From Thalassospira profundimaris (lineage in GTDB: Bacteria; Pseudomonadota; Alphaproteobacteria; Rhodospirillales; Thalassospiraceae), in the NCBI RefSeq assembly GCF_003326755.1, contig NZ_JPWH01000003.1, positions 1-64,000 on the forward strand: a stretch of 64,000 nt of DNA. The letters are read 5' to 3'. Numbering within the stretch: the stretch's first letter is position 1; each line of letters starts with the position of its first letter. Both the position numbers and the translations under genes were made by a program. A model generated the notes under the pieces. It did no database searches, had not been told where the DNA came from, and saw only the letters and a list, made by a program, of their open reading frames with translations. This document shows positions 44,797-54,729 of this stretch, in pieces.

Positions 44797-45903
44797 ATGA
44801 TTGACCCTGTCTTGCGTCTGGCAACGGATGCCGATCTTGCTGCTTTGGTACGTATTGAAAAAACCTGTTTTGATCAGGACCGCATGACGCGCCGCACCAT
44901 GCGGCATTTCATGACCAGTACGACCGCCCGGTTTTGGGTCGCAGTGTGTGACGATGCCGTTATTGGCTATGTGGTGGTCATTCATCGCAGCAACACCGCC
45001 TTGGCGCGCCTTTATAGCATGGCGGTGGAACCGGCCTTTCAGCGGGCCGGTATCGGGCAAATGTTGCTGCGCCGGGCCGAGGAAACCACGCTGGACTTTG
45101 GTGCCCCCATATTGCGCCTGGAGGTCCATCCGCAAAATGGGGCGGCCATTTCGCTATATCGTAAAAACGGCTATCAGGAATTCGCCCTCTATCCCGATTA
45201 TTACCCCGATCACAGCCCGGCTTTGCGCATGGAAAAGGTTTTGGTGCCGCAATCCCTCCGTCGTCCGTCACCGTTGCATTTTTATCATCAAACCCTGCCT
45301 TTTACCTGTGGTCCGGCATCTCTGATGATGGCGATGAATGCCTTGAACCCCGCCATTGAAATGGACCGCAGCAGCGAAATTGCCCTTTGGCGCGAGGCAA
45401 CCACCATTTTCATGACATCCGGTCATGGTGGCTGTGGGCCATTGGGACTGGCACTGGCGGCACACAGGCGGGGGTTTAAGGCCGAAGTTCTTGTCTCGCG
45501 CGAGGGACCGTTATTTGTCGATACCGTGCGCAAGGACCAAAACCGCAAGGTGGTTGAACTGGTGCATTACGATTTTGCCGATCAGGCAGCCGAAGCAGGC
45601 ATTCCCGTAACAGCCGGGGCCTTTGGCATTGATGACATCGAACGTCACACGCGCGATGGGCAAATGGCGCTGGTTTTGATCAGCCAGTATCGCATTTATG
45701 GCGATAAAATTCCGCATTGGGTGGTGGTTTCGGGCTTTGATGACCGGTTTGTTTACGTGACCGACCCCGATATTGGCGAGGATGACGAGCCCTATAACGG
45801 CAGCGATTGTGTTTCCGTGCCCATCCTGCGCCACGAATTTGATTTGATGGCACGTTATGGCCGATCAAAGCTTCAGGCAGCGGTCTTTATCGCCAAAGCA
45901 TAA
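44797..45903 (+). CDS. GNAT acetyltransferase fused to C39-like cysteine peptidase domain
   Basis: A 368-residue two-domain protein. Residues 1-148 form a GNAT domain with the acetyl-CoA loop QRAGIG (82-87). Residues ~160-368 are a peptidase-C39-like domain (DUF3335 type) with a visible triad: Cys171 in TCGPAS, His307 in PHWVVV and Asp323 in VTDPD. There is no membrane segment, unlike C39 bacteriocin exporters. It converges on a RimK-type ligase that also carries a GNAT domain of similar sequence. Such sets were predicted by comparative genomics to make or trim small peptides or tag proteins; no activity is known to me. The ATG at 44797 has GAAGG about ten bases upstream. Confidence 0.85.
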   Translation: MIDPVLRLATDADLAALVRIEKTCFDQDRMTRRTMRHFMTSTTARFWVAVCDDAVIGYVVVIHRSNTALARLYSMAVEPAFQRAGIGQMLLRRAEETTLDFGAPILRLEVHPQNGAAISLYRKNGYQEFALYPDYYPDHSPALRMEKVLVPQSLRRPSPLHFYHQTLPFTCGPASLMMAMNALNPAIEMDRSSEIALWREATTIFMTSGHGGCGPLGLALAAHRRGFKAEVLVSREGPLFVDTVRKDQNRKVVELVHYDFADQAAEAGIPVTAGAFGIDDIERHTRDGQMALVLISQYRIYGDKIPHWVVVSGFDDRFVYVTDPDIGEDDEPYNGSDCVSVPILRHEFDLMARYGRSKLQAAVFIAKA

Positions 45904-45905
45904 AT

Positions 45906-45947
45906 AAAAGCCGGTCTTTCCAATCAAACAGAGCGACCGGCTTTTTT
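45906..45947. terminator. bidirectional terminator between the GNAT-C39 and GNAT-RimK genes
   Basis: AAAAGCCGGTC (45906-45916) pairs with GACCGGCTTTT (45935-45945), with A-run on the left and T-run on the right. It can stop both convergent transcripts. Confidence 0.9.
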
Positions 45948-45950
45948 GCG

Positions 45951-47912
45951 TCAAATTGCCCAGGGTTGTGCGATCTGGCTTAATAAATGGGCGATGATGC
46001 GGCGATATAAATCCATGCCGATCACGGCATCTTCCACACCGCCATCAATGCTGGGATTGTCATTTACCTCAATCACCATTGGGCCATAGGGCGTTTCCTT
46101 GACATCAACACCATAAAGCCCATTGCCCATCAGGCGCGCAGCAGCAAGAGCGGTTTCAACAATGTTGGCAGGCGCGCTTTCCACCGGCACGGTTTCAAAG
46201 CCGCCTTCTTCGTAATTTTTGCCGTCATCTTCATGTTTGACGATCTGCCAGTGCCCCGGTGCCATAAAATAGCGGCTGGCATAAAGCGGTTCACCCCCGA
46301 GCACGCCAATCCGCCAGTCAAAGGTGGTTTCGACATATTCCTGGATCACCAGCAATTCCGAATTTTTAAACATCTCGCCGGCCACCTGTTGCAAATGTTC
46401 GGGCGACGTAACTTTGCGCACCCCGCGCGAAAAGCATCCATCAGGCACCTTTAATACGCTGGGGAAATTGAACTGTTTGCCAATTTCCTCGATCCGGCGT
46501 TTGTCAAAAATCGCGCTGCGCGGCGCCGGGATATGATGGGTGCGCAGCAATTCCGCCAGGTAAACCTTGTTCGTACAGCGCAAAATGGAGTCCGGGTCGT
46601 CAATCACCGGGATGCCCTCCTTGCGCGCCCGTTTGGCAAAACGATAGGTGTGATGGTCCAGTGCGGTTGTTTCGCGGATCAGAAGGGCATCAAATTCCGA
46701 CAGGTGATGAAAATCCTTTGCGGTAATCAGTTCGGCCCGTGCGCCAAGGTCGCTTGCCGCCTGTACAAAACACGCCAGTCCGTCACTGTCGGAAGGCGGC
46801 AATGTTTCGTTCGGATCATACAGAATGGCGACAAGCGCGGTGGGCGCCCGCCCGTTTGAAGGTTTGCGCACCCGCCCGCGCAAATAGGCCTTAAGGGCGA
46901 CTTCAAAGGCGGGCATTTCGCTGGTATCTAAATGTTGCAGCGAGGGTGCCTCGATCTCGCGCAGCAGTTTTTTGTCACCATTGTTTAAATGCAGCCGCAG
47001 GATCGGGCAGCGGAACTGGTCAAAGGCGCGCTGGGCCAGGTCGCGAAACCGTTTATCGGTGGTGCGGCCAAAATACACATCAATATGGTCGGGCCGCTCG
47101 CCGCCGGGCTTGGCAAGGGCGTCGGCAATCATCGGGCCAATTTGCGCGCGCGCGGTTTTTTGCAGGCGCTTCCAGTTCAGATCCAGCAGCACATCGGCTT
47201 CGGGGATCACCCTTTCGCTGCGGGCTGCGGCCAGAAGGCTGCAATAATAGCCGCGCGACAGATATTCATAGGAATGGCACAAATTGATAACGCGGCGATT
47301 GCGAATACCGTGGTTAAGGGCCAGGTAATCGCGCACTTTCATCACGCGCGCCCCGGCCACGGTAAAGGGCAGGTCACGCAAATTATCCACCAGAATAAGG
47401 GGTGCCCCGGTTGACATGGCCGGAGAAAGCTGGCTTGGCGCGTCAAACAGGTGGCGTTCCATGCGTTTGCCATCGGCACCATCTTCGTAATAGCCGGGCA
47501 GGGCGGCAATATCGATATATCCATGCCGCTCGTAAATAACCCGGGCAGACGGGTTGTCATCGCGGACCTCCAGGCGCATTTTGTCGCATCCTGCCTCAAT
47601 CGCGACGCTTTCCAGCCCCGCCAGCAACTGGGTGCCAAGCCCTTTGCCGCGCCAGTTGTTGTCAATAGCCAGTGAATAAATGCGTGCCGTGCTGCTGCCC
47701 GCGCGCAGCAATAGCATGCCATAGCCGACAATGCCCGCTTCGCCCGCATCGGCCACAAGAACCCGTGCGGTGGGCTGGCGTAAAAACCGCAAAAAAGTCT
47801 CGCGTTTCATCCGGTCGGATGTAAAAACCGCGGCTTCAATGGCGCAAAGGCCATCAATATCGGCTTTTCGCGCAGTGCGAACAACGATGGGCGTGATTTG
47901 GGAATGTGGCAT
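45951..47912 (-). CDS. GNAT-RLAN-RimK ATP-grasp ligase fusion
   Basis: A 653-residue three-part protein. Residues 1-150 are a GNAT domain (NNWRGKGLGTQLL acetyl-CoA loop). Residues ~165-330 match the RimK-like ATP-grasp N-terminal (RLAN) region (VINLCHSYEYLSRGYYCSLLAAARSERVIPEAD). Residues ~430-640 are a RimK-type ATP-grasp with PSVLKVPDGCFSRGVRKV and the Mg-binding MVIEVNDNPSIDGGVED. RimK-type ligases join an amino acid to a carboxylate, often adding Glu to a protein tail. The partner is the convergent GNAT-C39 gene. AAAGG lies eight bases before the ATG. Substrate unknown. Confidence 0.88.
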   Translation of the reverse strand: MPHSQITPIVVRTARKADIDGLCAIEAAVFTSDRMKRETFLRFLRQPTARVLVADAGEAGIVGYGMLLLRAGSSTARIYSLAIDNNWRGKGLGTQLLAGLESVAIEAGCDKMRLEVRDDNPSARVIYERHGYIDIAALPGYYEDGADGKRMERHLFDAPSQLSPAMSTGAPLILVDNLRDLPFTVAGARVMKVRDYLALNHGIRNRRVINLCHSYEYLSRGYYCSLLAAARSERVIPEADVLLDLNWKRLQKTARAQIGPMIADALAKPGGERPDHIDVYFGRTTDKRFRDLAQRAFDQFRCPILRLHLNNGDKKLLREIEAPSLQHLDTSEMPAFEVALKAYLRGRVRKPSNGRAPTALVAILYDPNETLPPSDSDGLACFVQAASDLGARAELITAKDFHHLSEFDALLIRETTALDHHTYRFAKRARKEGIPVIDDPDSILRCTNKVYLAELLRTHHIPAPRSAIFDKRRIEEIGKQFNFPSVLKVPDGCFSRGVRKVTSPEHLQQVAGEMFKNSELLVIQEYVETTFDWRIGVLGGEPLYASRYFMAPGHWQIVKHEDDGKNYEEGGFETVPVESAPANIVETALAAARLMGNGLYGVDVKETPYGPMVIEVNDNPSIDGGVEDAVIGMDLYRRIIAHLLSQIAQPWAI

Positions 47913-48181
47913 GGACGTAACCTTTGCGGCCGATACAGTAGCGGTTTGTTTTGCGGGGAAAGTCGCAAAATTTTTATTGTTTGATAGTGCCGTTCATTTG
48001 CGTGAAGGTCACGTATAATAATGCCAAAATAACGGTCATGTGGTTGCCATTTTTTGATGGCACGCATGGTAAATTGGCATTGAAACGCCGCATTCTAACA
48101 ATGTCTCGTGAAACATTTGATCGCGGGCTGCGTATAATATTCCGAAAGACAATTTCGGACACAGGCACAAAAGGGACTTGG
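47913..48181. promoter_or_regulatory. divergent promoter region with tamA promoter
   Basis: TATAAT (48133-48138) with TGAAAC (48109-48114) 18 bp upstream forms a good sigma-70 promoter pointing at tamA. Its position puts the transcription start near 48145 and so argues that tamA translation begins at or after 48182 and not in the longer open frame upstream. Confidence 0.55.
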
Positions 48182-50209
48182 GTGTTTCCACATAAGGTTT
48201 ATCCGCCATCCGGGGGATTGAAAAAACGGTTGATGATGTTGTCGGTCTGTCTCGGGGCGTCGATGGTCTCAGCCTGTTCATTTACCGATAAATTGCCCTT
48301 CGCCAATGGCGAAAGTTCCGATGCGCCCCAGGATGTTGCCCGGGCCATACCCTATTCGGTGACGTTTCAGGGCCTGGACCCGCAGGAAGAACGCCTTTTG
48401 GCCGCTCTTCGCGAAAATAGCACGACCATTCGCCTTAAAGACCGGCCAACGCCAACCAGGGCCGGGTTGGAACGCCGTGCTGATGACGATGTGGAACGGT
48501 TTGTCCGGGTTTTGCGGTCTTTTGGCTTTTATGATGCTGTTGTGAATTATGATATTCGCGATGCTGACACACCGCCTGCCAATGGCGAAAGTGAAATTGC
48601 GTCTGACGATATTGAAAAAATCGATGACGCAGACGCGCCGGAAAGTGACGGTGATAACGCCGAGCCTGCGGCACAAAAAGAAACAGCAGATTCCAAAGAG
48701 GCGGATGCGCCCCGCCCGGTTATTTTGCAGTACCGGATTGATGTCGGAACACCCTATCTTTTATCCGATGCCGAGTTAAAGATCGTTCATCCCGATGGCA
48801 CATCCGAAACCCGTTCGATGACGGATGCCGAACTGAAAACCGCCAATTTGTCGATCGGGATGCGTGCCGAGGCAGAACCCATCATTCTGGCCGAACAAAG
48901 TGTGCTTGATGTGTTTCGCAACGAGGGTTATCCGCTGGCAAAGGCCGGGCAAAAGCGGGTTATGGCCGATACGGCGGAAAAAACCATTCGCGTTACCTAT
49001 GAAGTCACGCCGGGAAAAAAGGCGACCTTTGGCAAAATCACTGTGGACGGGGCCACAGAAGTCGATGCCGATTTCATTCGCGGCTATCACGTCTGGGATT
49101 CAGGCGATGTCTATTCGCCGGAAAAAGTCAGCGAAACGCGGCGCGACCTTGCGCAATCCAATCTTTTTAATTCCGTGATCGTCAAGCCTGTTGGTCCGGT
49201 TGGGGAAAATGGTGAAATTCCCATCGAAATACGTGTTCAGGAAAGCGATCATCGCACCATTGGTGGCGGGCTGGATTATTCAACGGCCGATGGACCCGGT
49301 GCCAATGCCTTTTGGGAACATCGCAACCTGTTTGGCAAGGGCGAAAAGCTGCGCCTGAAGCTCGAAGGTTCCGGGTTGAAACAGGGCGCATCGGCCAGTT
49401 TTCGCAAGCCGCAATTCCTGCGTCGCAAACAGGCCCTGGTTGCCGACGGCGAGGCCACCAGTTACACCACCGATGCCTATGATGGTAATTTGGCAAATGC
49501 CTTTACCGGCATTGAACGCCGGTTCTGGAAACACTGGTCGGCGACCTATGGCGTTACAGTTGAATATTCTGATCTGACCGGGCCGGATTCCCCGAACGAG
49601 GAGTTTTATCTTGGCGGTTTGCGCGGTATTTTGCGCCACGACAATACCGATAATCCGCTTGACCCGACAGAAGGCGACCGGCTGGAACTCACGGTATCGC
49701 CTTATGTCAGTCTTGCCGGGGCGAATACCCAGTTTACCTCGGTCTCGCTTGATGGCTCGCAATATTATGCCTTTGACAAAAAGGGGCACTATATTCTCGC
49801 AGGGCGGGGCCGTATTGGCAGTATTTTTGGCGATGAACGTTCTTCACTGCCGTCAAACAAACGGTTTTATTCCGGCGGTGGTGGTTCGGTGCGCGGTTAT
49901 GAATATCAAACCGTGGGGCCGCTTAATAAAGACGGTGACCCGGTCGGCGGGCGGTCGGTGCTTGAAGCAGGGCTGGAATTTCGCGCGCGTGTTACCGACA
50001 GCATTGGCCTGGTGCCCTTTGTCGAGGGGGGCAATGTTTATGAAACCGTCACGCCCAAGGATTTCGACCTGATGTGGGCGACAGGGCTTGGTTTGCGTTA
50101 TTACACCGCCATTGGCCCGGTCCGGTTTGATTTTGCCGTGCCCTTGGATAAACGCGATAATATTGATGACGACTACCAGATCTATCTTAGCCTGGGTCAG
50201 GCATTTTAA
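48182..50209 (+). CDS. tamA: outer-membrane assembly factor TamA (BamA/Omp85 family)
   Basis: A ~675-residue outer-membrane beta-barrel with N-terminal POTRA domains and a C-terminal Omp85 barrel (IGSIFGDERSSLPSNKRFYSGGGGSVRGYEYQTVG with the RGY motif, and a terminal LGQAF). With TamB it helps insert and supply the outer membrane. I place the start at GTG 48182 with AAGGGA five bases upstream; later starts up to 48233 are possible. The N-terminus then has a signal peptide with a lipobox, MVSAC. An acidic, low-complexity insert (~residues 130-175) interrupts the POTRA region. TAATG couples it to tamB. Confidence 0.9.
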   Translation: MFPHKVYPPSGGLKKRLMMLSVCLGASMVSACSFTDKLPFANGESSDAPQDVARAIPYSVTFQGLDPQEERLLAALRENSTTIRLKDRPTPTRAGLERRADDDVERFVRVLRSFGFYDAVVNYDIRDADTPPANGESEIASDDIEKIDDADAPESDGDNAEPAAQKETADSKEADAPRPVILQYRIDVGTPYLLSDAELKIVHPDGTSETRSMTDAELKTANLSIGMRAEAEPIILAEQSVLDVFRNEGYPLAKAGQKRVMADTAEKTIRVTYEVTPGKKATFGKITVDGATEVDADFIRGYHVWDSGDVYSPEKVSETRRDLAQSNLFNSVIVKPVGPVGENGEIPIEIRVQESDHRTIGGGLDYSTADGPGANAFWEHRNLFGKGEKLRLKLEGSGLKQGASASFRKPQFLRRKQALVADGEATSYTTDAYDGNLANAFTGIERRFWKHWSATYGVTVEYSDLTGPDSPNEEFYLGGLRGILRHDNTDNPLDPTEGDRLELTVSPYVSLAGANTQFTSVSLDGSQYYAFDKKGHYILAGRGRIGSIFGDERSSLPSNKRFYSGGGGSVRGYEYQTVGPLNKDGDPVGGRSVLEAGLEFRARVTDSIGLVPFVEGGNVYETVTPKDFDLMWATGLGLRYYTAIGPVRFDFAVPLDKRDNIDDDYQIYLSLGQAF

Positions 50210-53200
50210 TGGCTGAAACACACAAGACCGATAAAACAGCCCAACAGGCCAAAACCCCGCGCAAAAGGGGTGTCCTGGGTTGGCTTAAGCGTGCAGTGCT
50301 GGGGTTTGTGGCCCTGCTTGTTATGCTGGTGCTGCTGGTTTTCATCGCCGGGACGGGCCCGGTATTGCGCTCTCTAACACCCTGGATCAATCGCACGGTT
50401 TCCGATGCGATCAATGGCCAGTTTGCCCTTGGAAGGGTGGAGGGCAGTTTGTGGAACAGCCTGTCGGTGTCATCGCTTAACCTGGATATGCCCGATACCG
50501 GGTTGAAGGTTGACGGCGACGATCTGATACTGGCCTGGTCGCCATTGGCGCTGCTGGGGGCAAAAGTCGAAATTGAGCGCGTTGGTGCATCGGCACTGAA
50601 CATAACCTTGCCGAACGCATCATCCTCCAGCCCGGATGATCAAACCGAGGAGAGTGGCGGTTTTACCCTGCCGGTATCATTCGCGCTTGAAACCCTTGAT
50701 GTACCCAAAATTCATATTACCCATCCGGCGGATGGGCGGGTTTTTTCCTATCAGCTTTCCGGTTACGCCCGTGCCAGCCAAAACCTTTCGGCGGTTTTGG
50801 CGCTGAACCTGCAACCGCTGGATGGCGGGGCGGATTATATTCGCGCTGATCTTGATTTTGATGCCGAAGGCCAGAAGCTTAAGGCTGATATTGAAGGCCA
50901 CCTGGACCGCAAGGGCCTTGGCATGGCCCTGGCAGGTCTGACCGAAACCGAAGCCCCGGACGTCACCCTGTCGTTAAAGGGCAGTGGCCCTGCCAATGAC
51001 TGGACAGGCGATTTGCAATTTACCGCAACCAGCCTTGCCTGTGTTAATGGTACCGTCAAGGTGCAAATGGGCGATGAAAAACATATTGGCTTTGGTCTCG
51101 ATGTGGTGGCGCAAAGCCTGGGCGATTTGGCAAATTCTTTGCCGCCTGCCTTGCGCGGTGATGTCGCCCTTAAAACCGATGGTGTTTTCGATGGCAAAAA
51201 CAGCCTGCTTGATATTGCATCCCTGAATGTCAGCAAGGACCGGCTTCTAACGGCTAGTGGAACGGCCAAAATCAATTTTGCCGATAACAGCCTTGATGCC
51301 AACCTGTCATCGGATATTGACGGGACGGCAAGTGCGCTTCTGGATAACGCCGTGCGGTGGCAGAAACTCAACCTGAATGCCCGTGCAAAGGGCGATTTGG
51401 CATTGCCCGCAATTGATGCGGATATTTCCGCATCCGGCATTGAAACACCCGTCTCGACAATTGGTACATTGACTGCAACGGCCAATCTGGTTCCCGATGG
51501 CGATGATTTTGCCCTGAAAGCCGATCTTCATACCCTTGGGCATGAATTCAGGGATGCTGCTTTGGGGGAAATGGCCGGGAAGAAACAGGATATTTCGCTA
51601 ACCGCAGATGCGACCGGTGATTTTAGCGAAATTACGGTCAAAGACCTGAACCTGCAAACCCCTAAAATCAACGCCCGGGCCACAGCCGTGCTTGACGATA
51701 CGGGGGCCGTGAAGGATGCCAGTCTGACCGCGGATGTTTCTGATCTGTCGGCATTTGCCGCCATTTCCGGCATGGATTTAACCGGCCAGGGACGTGTCGA
51801 TATTTCCGGTCTTCGCTGGAATATCACCCAGGGCGGGCAGGCCAAAGTCAATATCACCACCCAACAGGCGGGTTTTGGCATTGCCGAACTGGACCATGTG
51901 GTGGGCGACAGTCCGGTCATAAAGGCCAATCTGGCCATTAGCCCGGTACTGGATCTCGCGGTGGATGTAAACACGATCCAGGCGGCAAATATTGCGGGGG
52001 CGGGTAAGGTTAATATCACCGATGATTTTAATACATTGTTGGTCACGGCAGATCTGGGGCTTAAGGCCGGGATTATCCCGCCCTCAATCCCGGTATCGTT
52101 AAAGGGCAAGGATGTAAAGCTGACCGTTGCCCTGAACGGGCCAATGGCGGCGCCTGAAGGCAAAATCACCCTTGCAGCACCTATTGTTGAAACGTCGGAT
52201 CAGGTGTTTTCGGACGTCAAACTGGCGACCAATATGGTTTGGCAACCCGTCAAGGGCGATGGCGGCAAAATCTTGCAATTGCGCAATCGCGGCGGATTTT
52301 CGTGGCAGAATGCGCCTTATAAAATCAATGCCGATCTTGCCTTGCCGTCCGATGGATTGACGGTTTCAAACATTGCCCTGACCGGAGATCATATCGATTT
52401 GGCCGGTCATCTTGCCATGCCGGGCTATGCCGTCCCGTTAAAGGGTGACATTGCGTTGAATAAACTTGATGCGGTGATGACACAGGCCTTTGGCGTGCCG
52501 CTTGCCAATGGCCGGATCACGGCTGATGTCACTCTGTCGCCCAAAAATGCTGCGCAGCATATTGCGCTTGAGGCGCGGGCAAAAGGCTTGCGTATGGTCG
52601 GTCCCGACGGCATTGAAACCGCCCGGCTGGAAGATGTGCGCCTTGAGGGCCGCATTGATAATGCTTTCACCGATCCCGACCTTAATCTGACCCTGGAAGG
52701 GCGCGATATTGGCAGCAATGCCGGGCGCGTTGAAACCCTGAAGGCGACATTGGCAGGTGTTTTGAAGAAACTGGATGTCGATGTAAAAGCCCGGGCAATG
52801 GTACAAAACCGTATTCCGGTAAAACTCGATACCCGGGCGGAAATTGCCATCGCCAATGATATTGCGCTCACGGCCAGCAAGCTTGATGCCGATGTGGGTA
52901 CACAGCATATATCCCTGCGTGCGCCGCTGGAATTTCGTCGTAGTGCGAATGGCCGTATGGCGTCCAATGCCGATATTGCAATTGGCAATGGCGCGCTTGG
53001 GGCAAAGCTTGATCTGGTGCCGGGGAAACGTTTTGTTGCCACAGTGGATGTTGCAGATATTGCCCTGGGGCCCTGGGGGGCGATGTTTGACATTTCCGGG
53101 CTGGATGGCAAGCTGACCTTAAAGGCCACTGCCGAAGAAACCCCCAAAAAACCGGCGACAGCCCGCATCGACGGGACAATCAGCAATATCAGCGTTGCCG

Positions 53201-54651
53201 CCGCGTCGCAGTTACCGCCGCTGACATTGGAATTAAAGGCCGATTTGCAGGATGGCAATGTGAATGCCGATCTTGAAATGGGTCGTCCTGATTTGAAGGT
53301 CCTAACCGCCAGGGGAACAGTGCCGGTTGATGTGTCGTTTCTGAAATCCCGGTTTGCCGCACGCGAGAATGAACCGATTTCAGCACAGGCCAAAATTGAT
53401 GGCGATATCGGGCAATTTTGGCCTTATGTCCCGTTGCCGGACCATTCGCTCTCGGGCAATTTGAAACTTGATGCCAGTGTGGATGGAACGCTTGCCACGC
53501 CGCTTTGGCAGGGGACCGTTGCCTTGCGTGATGGCCGCTATGAACATTTGCAATATGGCACTCTGGTTCAGGACATTGTGCTGGATGGTGACTTTAATAA
53601 CGATGGTTTTCAGTTAACCCGGCTGACCGCCGATGATGGCGGGCAGGGCTCGCTGACTGGCAAGGCCGATGTCAAACTGGGTGCCGGGGTGGATTACACG
53701 GCAAATATTAAAATGCGCAATATGGCCGTCACCCGCATGGATGAATTGCGGGTTTGGACTGATGTCGATGTGGATGTCACCGGTGATGAAAAAAAGGCCG
53801 ACATTGAAAGCACGGTCACATTACGGCGTGGTGAAGTGGATTTAAGCGTGGCGCTGCCCGCATCGGTCCCCGAACTGAATGTGCAAAATCTGGCAAAAAC
53901 CCAGGATGGCGAAAAGAAAAAAGACGCCAAAAAGAATTCGGGCGGTTTTGTTGCCACTTTGAATGCCAAGGTGGACGTGCCGGGACGTCTGTTTGTGCGG
54001 GGCAAGGGCCTGGATTCCGAATGGGGCGGGCACCTTGATATTACCGGCCGCGCGGATAACCCCAAAATTGTCGGCGAATTGCGGGCCTTGCGCGGGCAAC
54101 TGGATTTGATTGGCAAAACCTTTGTCATCAAGGATTCCAAAATTACGTTTTCCGGCGCACAACCGCCCGATCCGCTTTTGAATATTGTCGGTGTCTATAC
54201 AACCGATGATCTGACCGTGACGGCCTCTTTGTCCGGTCCGGCAACCGACCCGAAACTCAGCCTGACTTCCCAGCCAGCCCTGCCACAGGACGAAATTTTG
54301 TCGCAGGTCCTGTTTGGTAAATCGCAAGGCAGCCTCAGCGCGGTCGAGGCCGTTCAGCTTGCCAATGCCGCCGCGCAACTCTCGGGCAGTGGGGGCGGTC
54401 TTGATGTGATTGGCACCATCCGCAACTTTATCGGCGCGGATGTTCTTAGTGTGGATGGCGGTGAAAACGGGCCGACGGTCAAGGCGGGTAAATATCTGAC
54501 CGATGATATTTATGTCGGTACCAAACAGGGCACCACACCGGGATCCAGCGGCGTCGAGGTGGAAATAGAACTCACCCCGCATATCAAAATTACCAGTGAA
54601 ACCAGCGAAATCGACAGCAAGGCGGGTATTCAGTTTAAACTGGATTATTAA
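50209..54651 (+). CDS. tamB: translocation and assembly module protein TamB (DUF490)
   Basis: A 1480-residue protein with one N-terminal membrane anchor (around residues 27-46), a very long beta-rich repeat body of the AsmA/TamB bridge type, and a C-terminal DUF490 domain (PPDPLLNIVGVYTTDDLTV, DEILSQVLFGKS) ending in an aromatic residue (FKLDY) like outer-membrane strands. It spans the periplasm, moves lipid or assists barrel assembly with TamA. The ATG overlaps the tamA stop (TAATG), so the pair is coupled. Length is usual for alphaproteobacterial TamB. Confidence 0.95.
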   Translation: MAETHKTDKTAQQAKTPRKRGVLGWLKRAVLGFVALLVMLVLLVFIAGTGPVLRSLTPWINRTVSDAINGQFALGRVEGSLWNSLSVSSLNLDMPDTGLKVDGDDLILAWSPLALLGAKVEIERVGASALNITLPNASSSSPDDQTEESGGFTLPVSFALETLDVPKIHITHPADGRVFSYQLSGYARASQNLSAVLALNLQPLDGGADYIRADLDFDAEGQKLKADIEGHLDRKGLGMALAGLTETEAPDVTLSLKGSGPANDWTGDLQFTATSLACVNGTVKVQMGDEKHIGFGLDVVAQSLGDLANSLPPALRGDVALKTDGVFDGKNSLLDIASLNVSKDRLLTASGTAKINFADNSLDANLSSDIDGTASALLDNAVRWQKLNLNARAKGDLALPAIDADISASGIETPVSTIGTLTATANLVPDGDDFALKADLHTLGHEFRDAALGEMAGKKQDISLTADATGDFSEITVKDLNLQTPKINARATAVLDDTGAVKDASLTADVSDLSAFAAISGMDLTGQGRVDISGLRWNITQGGQAKVNITTQQAGFGIAELDHVVGDSPVIKANLAISPVLDLAVDVNTIQAANIAGAGKVNITDDFNTLLVTADLGLKAGIIPPSIPVSLKGKDVKLTVALNGPMAAPEGKITLAAPIVETSDQVFSDVKLATNMVWQPVKGDGGKILQLRNRGGFSWQNAPYKINADLALPSDGLTVSNIALTGDHIDLAGHLAMPGYAVPLKGDIALNKLDAVMTQAFGVPLANGRITADVTLSPKNAAQHIALEARAKGLRMVGPDGIETARLEDVRLEGRIDNAFTDPDLNLTLEGRDIGSNAGRVETLKATLAGVLKKLDVDVKARAMVQNRIPVKLDTRAEIAIANDIALTASKLDADVGTQHISLRAPLEFRRSANGRMASNADIAIGNGALGAKLDLVPGKRFVATVDVADIALGPWGAMFDISGLDGKLTLKATAEETPKKPATARIDGTISNISVAAASQLPPLTLELKADLQDGNVNADLEMGRPDLKVLTARGTVPVDVSFLKSRFAARENEPISAQAKIDGDIGQFWPYVPLPDHSLSGNLKLDASVDGTLATPLWQGTVALRDGRYEHLQYGTLVQDIVLDGDFNNDGFQLTRLTADDGGQGSLTGKADVKLGAGVDYTANIKMRNMAVTRMDELRVWTDVDVDVTGDEKKADIESTVTLRRGEVDLSVALPASVPELNVQNLAKTQDGEKKKDAKKNSGGFVATLNAKVDVPGRLFVRGKGLDSEWGGHLDITGRADNPKIVGELRALRGQLDLIGKTFVIKDSKITFSGAQPPDPLLNIVGVYTTDDLTVTASLSGPATDPKLSLTSQPALPQDEILSQVLFGKSQGSLSAVEAVQLANAAAQLSGSGGGLDVIGTIRNFIGADVLSVDGGENGPTVKAGKYLTDDIYVGTKQGTTPGSSGVEVEIELTPHIKITSETSEIDSKAGIQFKLDY

Positions 54652-54670
54652 GCGGCCGTGCCAGACACAA

Positions 54671-54717
54671 AAAAGGCCCCGGTACCGATAGCTGGTAACG
54701 GGGCCTTTGCTTTTTTC
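54671..54717. terminator. bidirectional terminator after tamB
   Basis: AAAGGCCCCGGTACC pairs with GGTAACGGGGCCTTT (one bulged base) around a seven-base loop, followed by GCTTTTTT on the plus strand and preceded by A residues that give a T-run on the minus strand. It serves both tamB and the convergent kinase gene. Confidence 0.92.
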
Positions 54718-54729
54718 GGGTGGCAGCTT

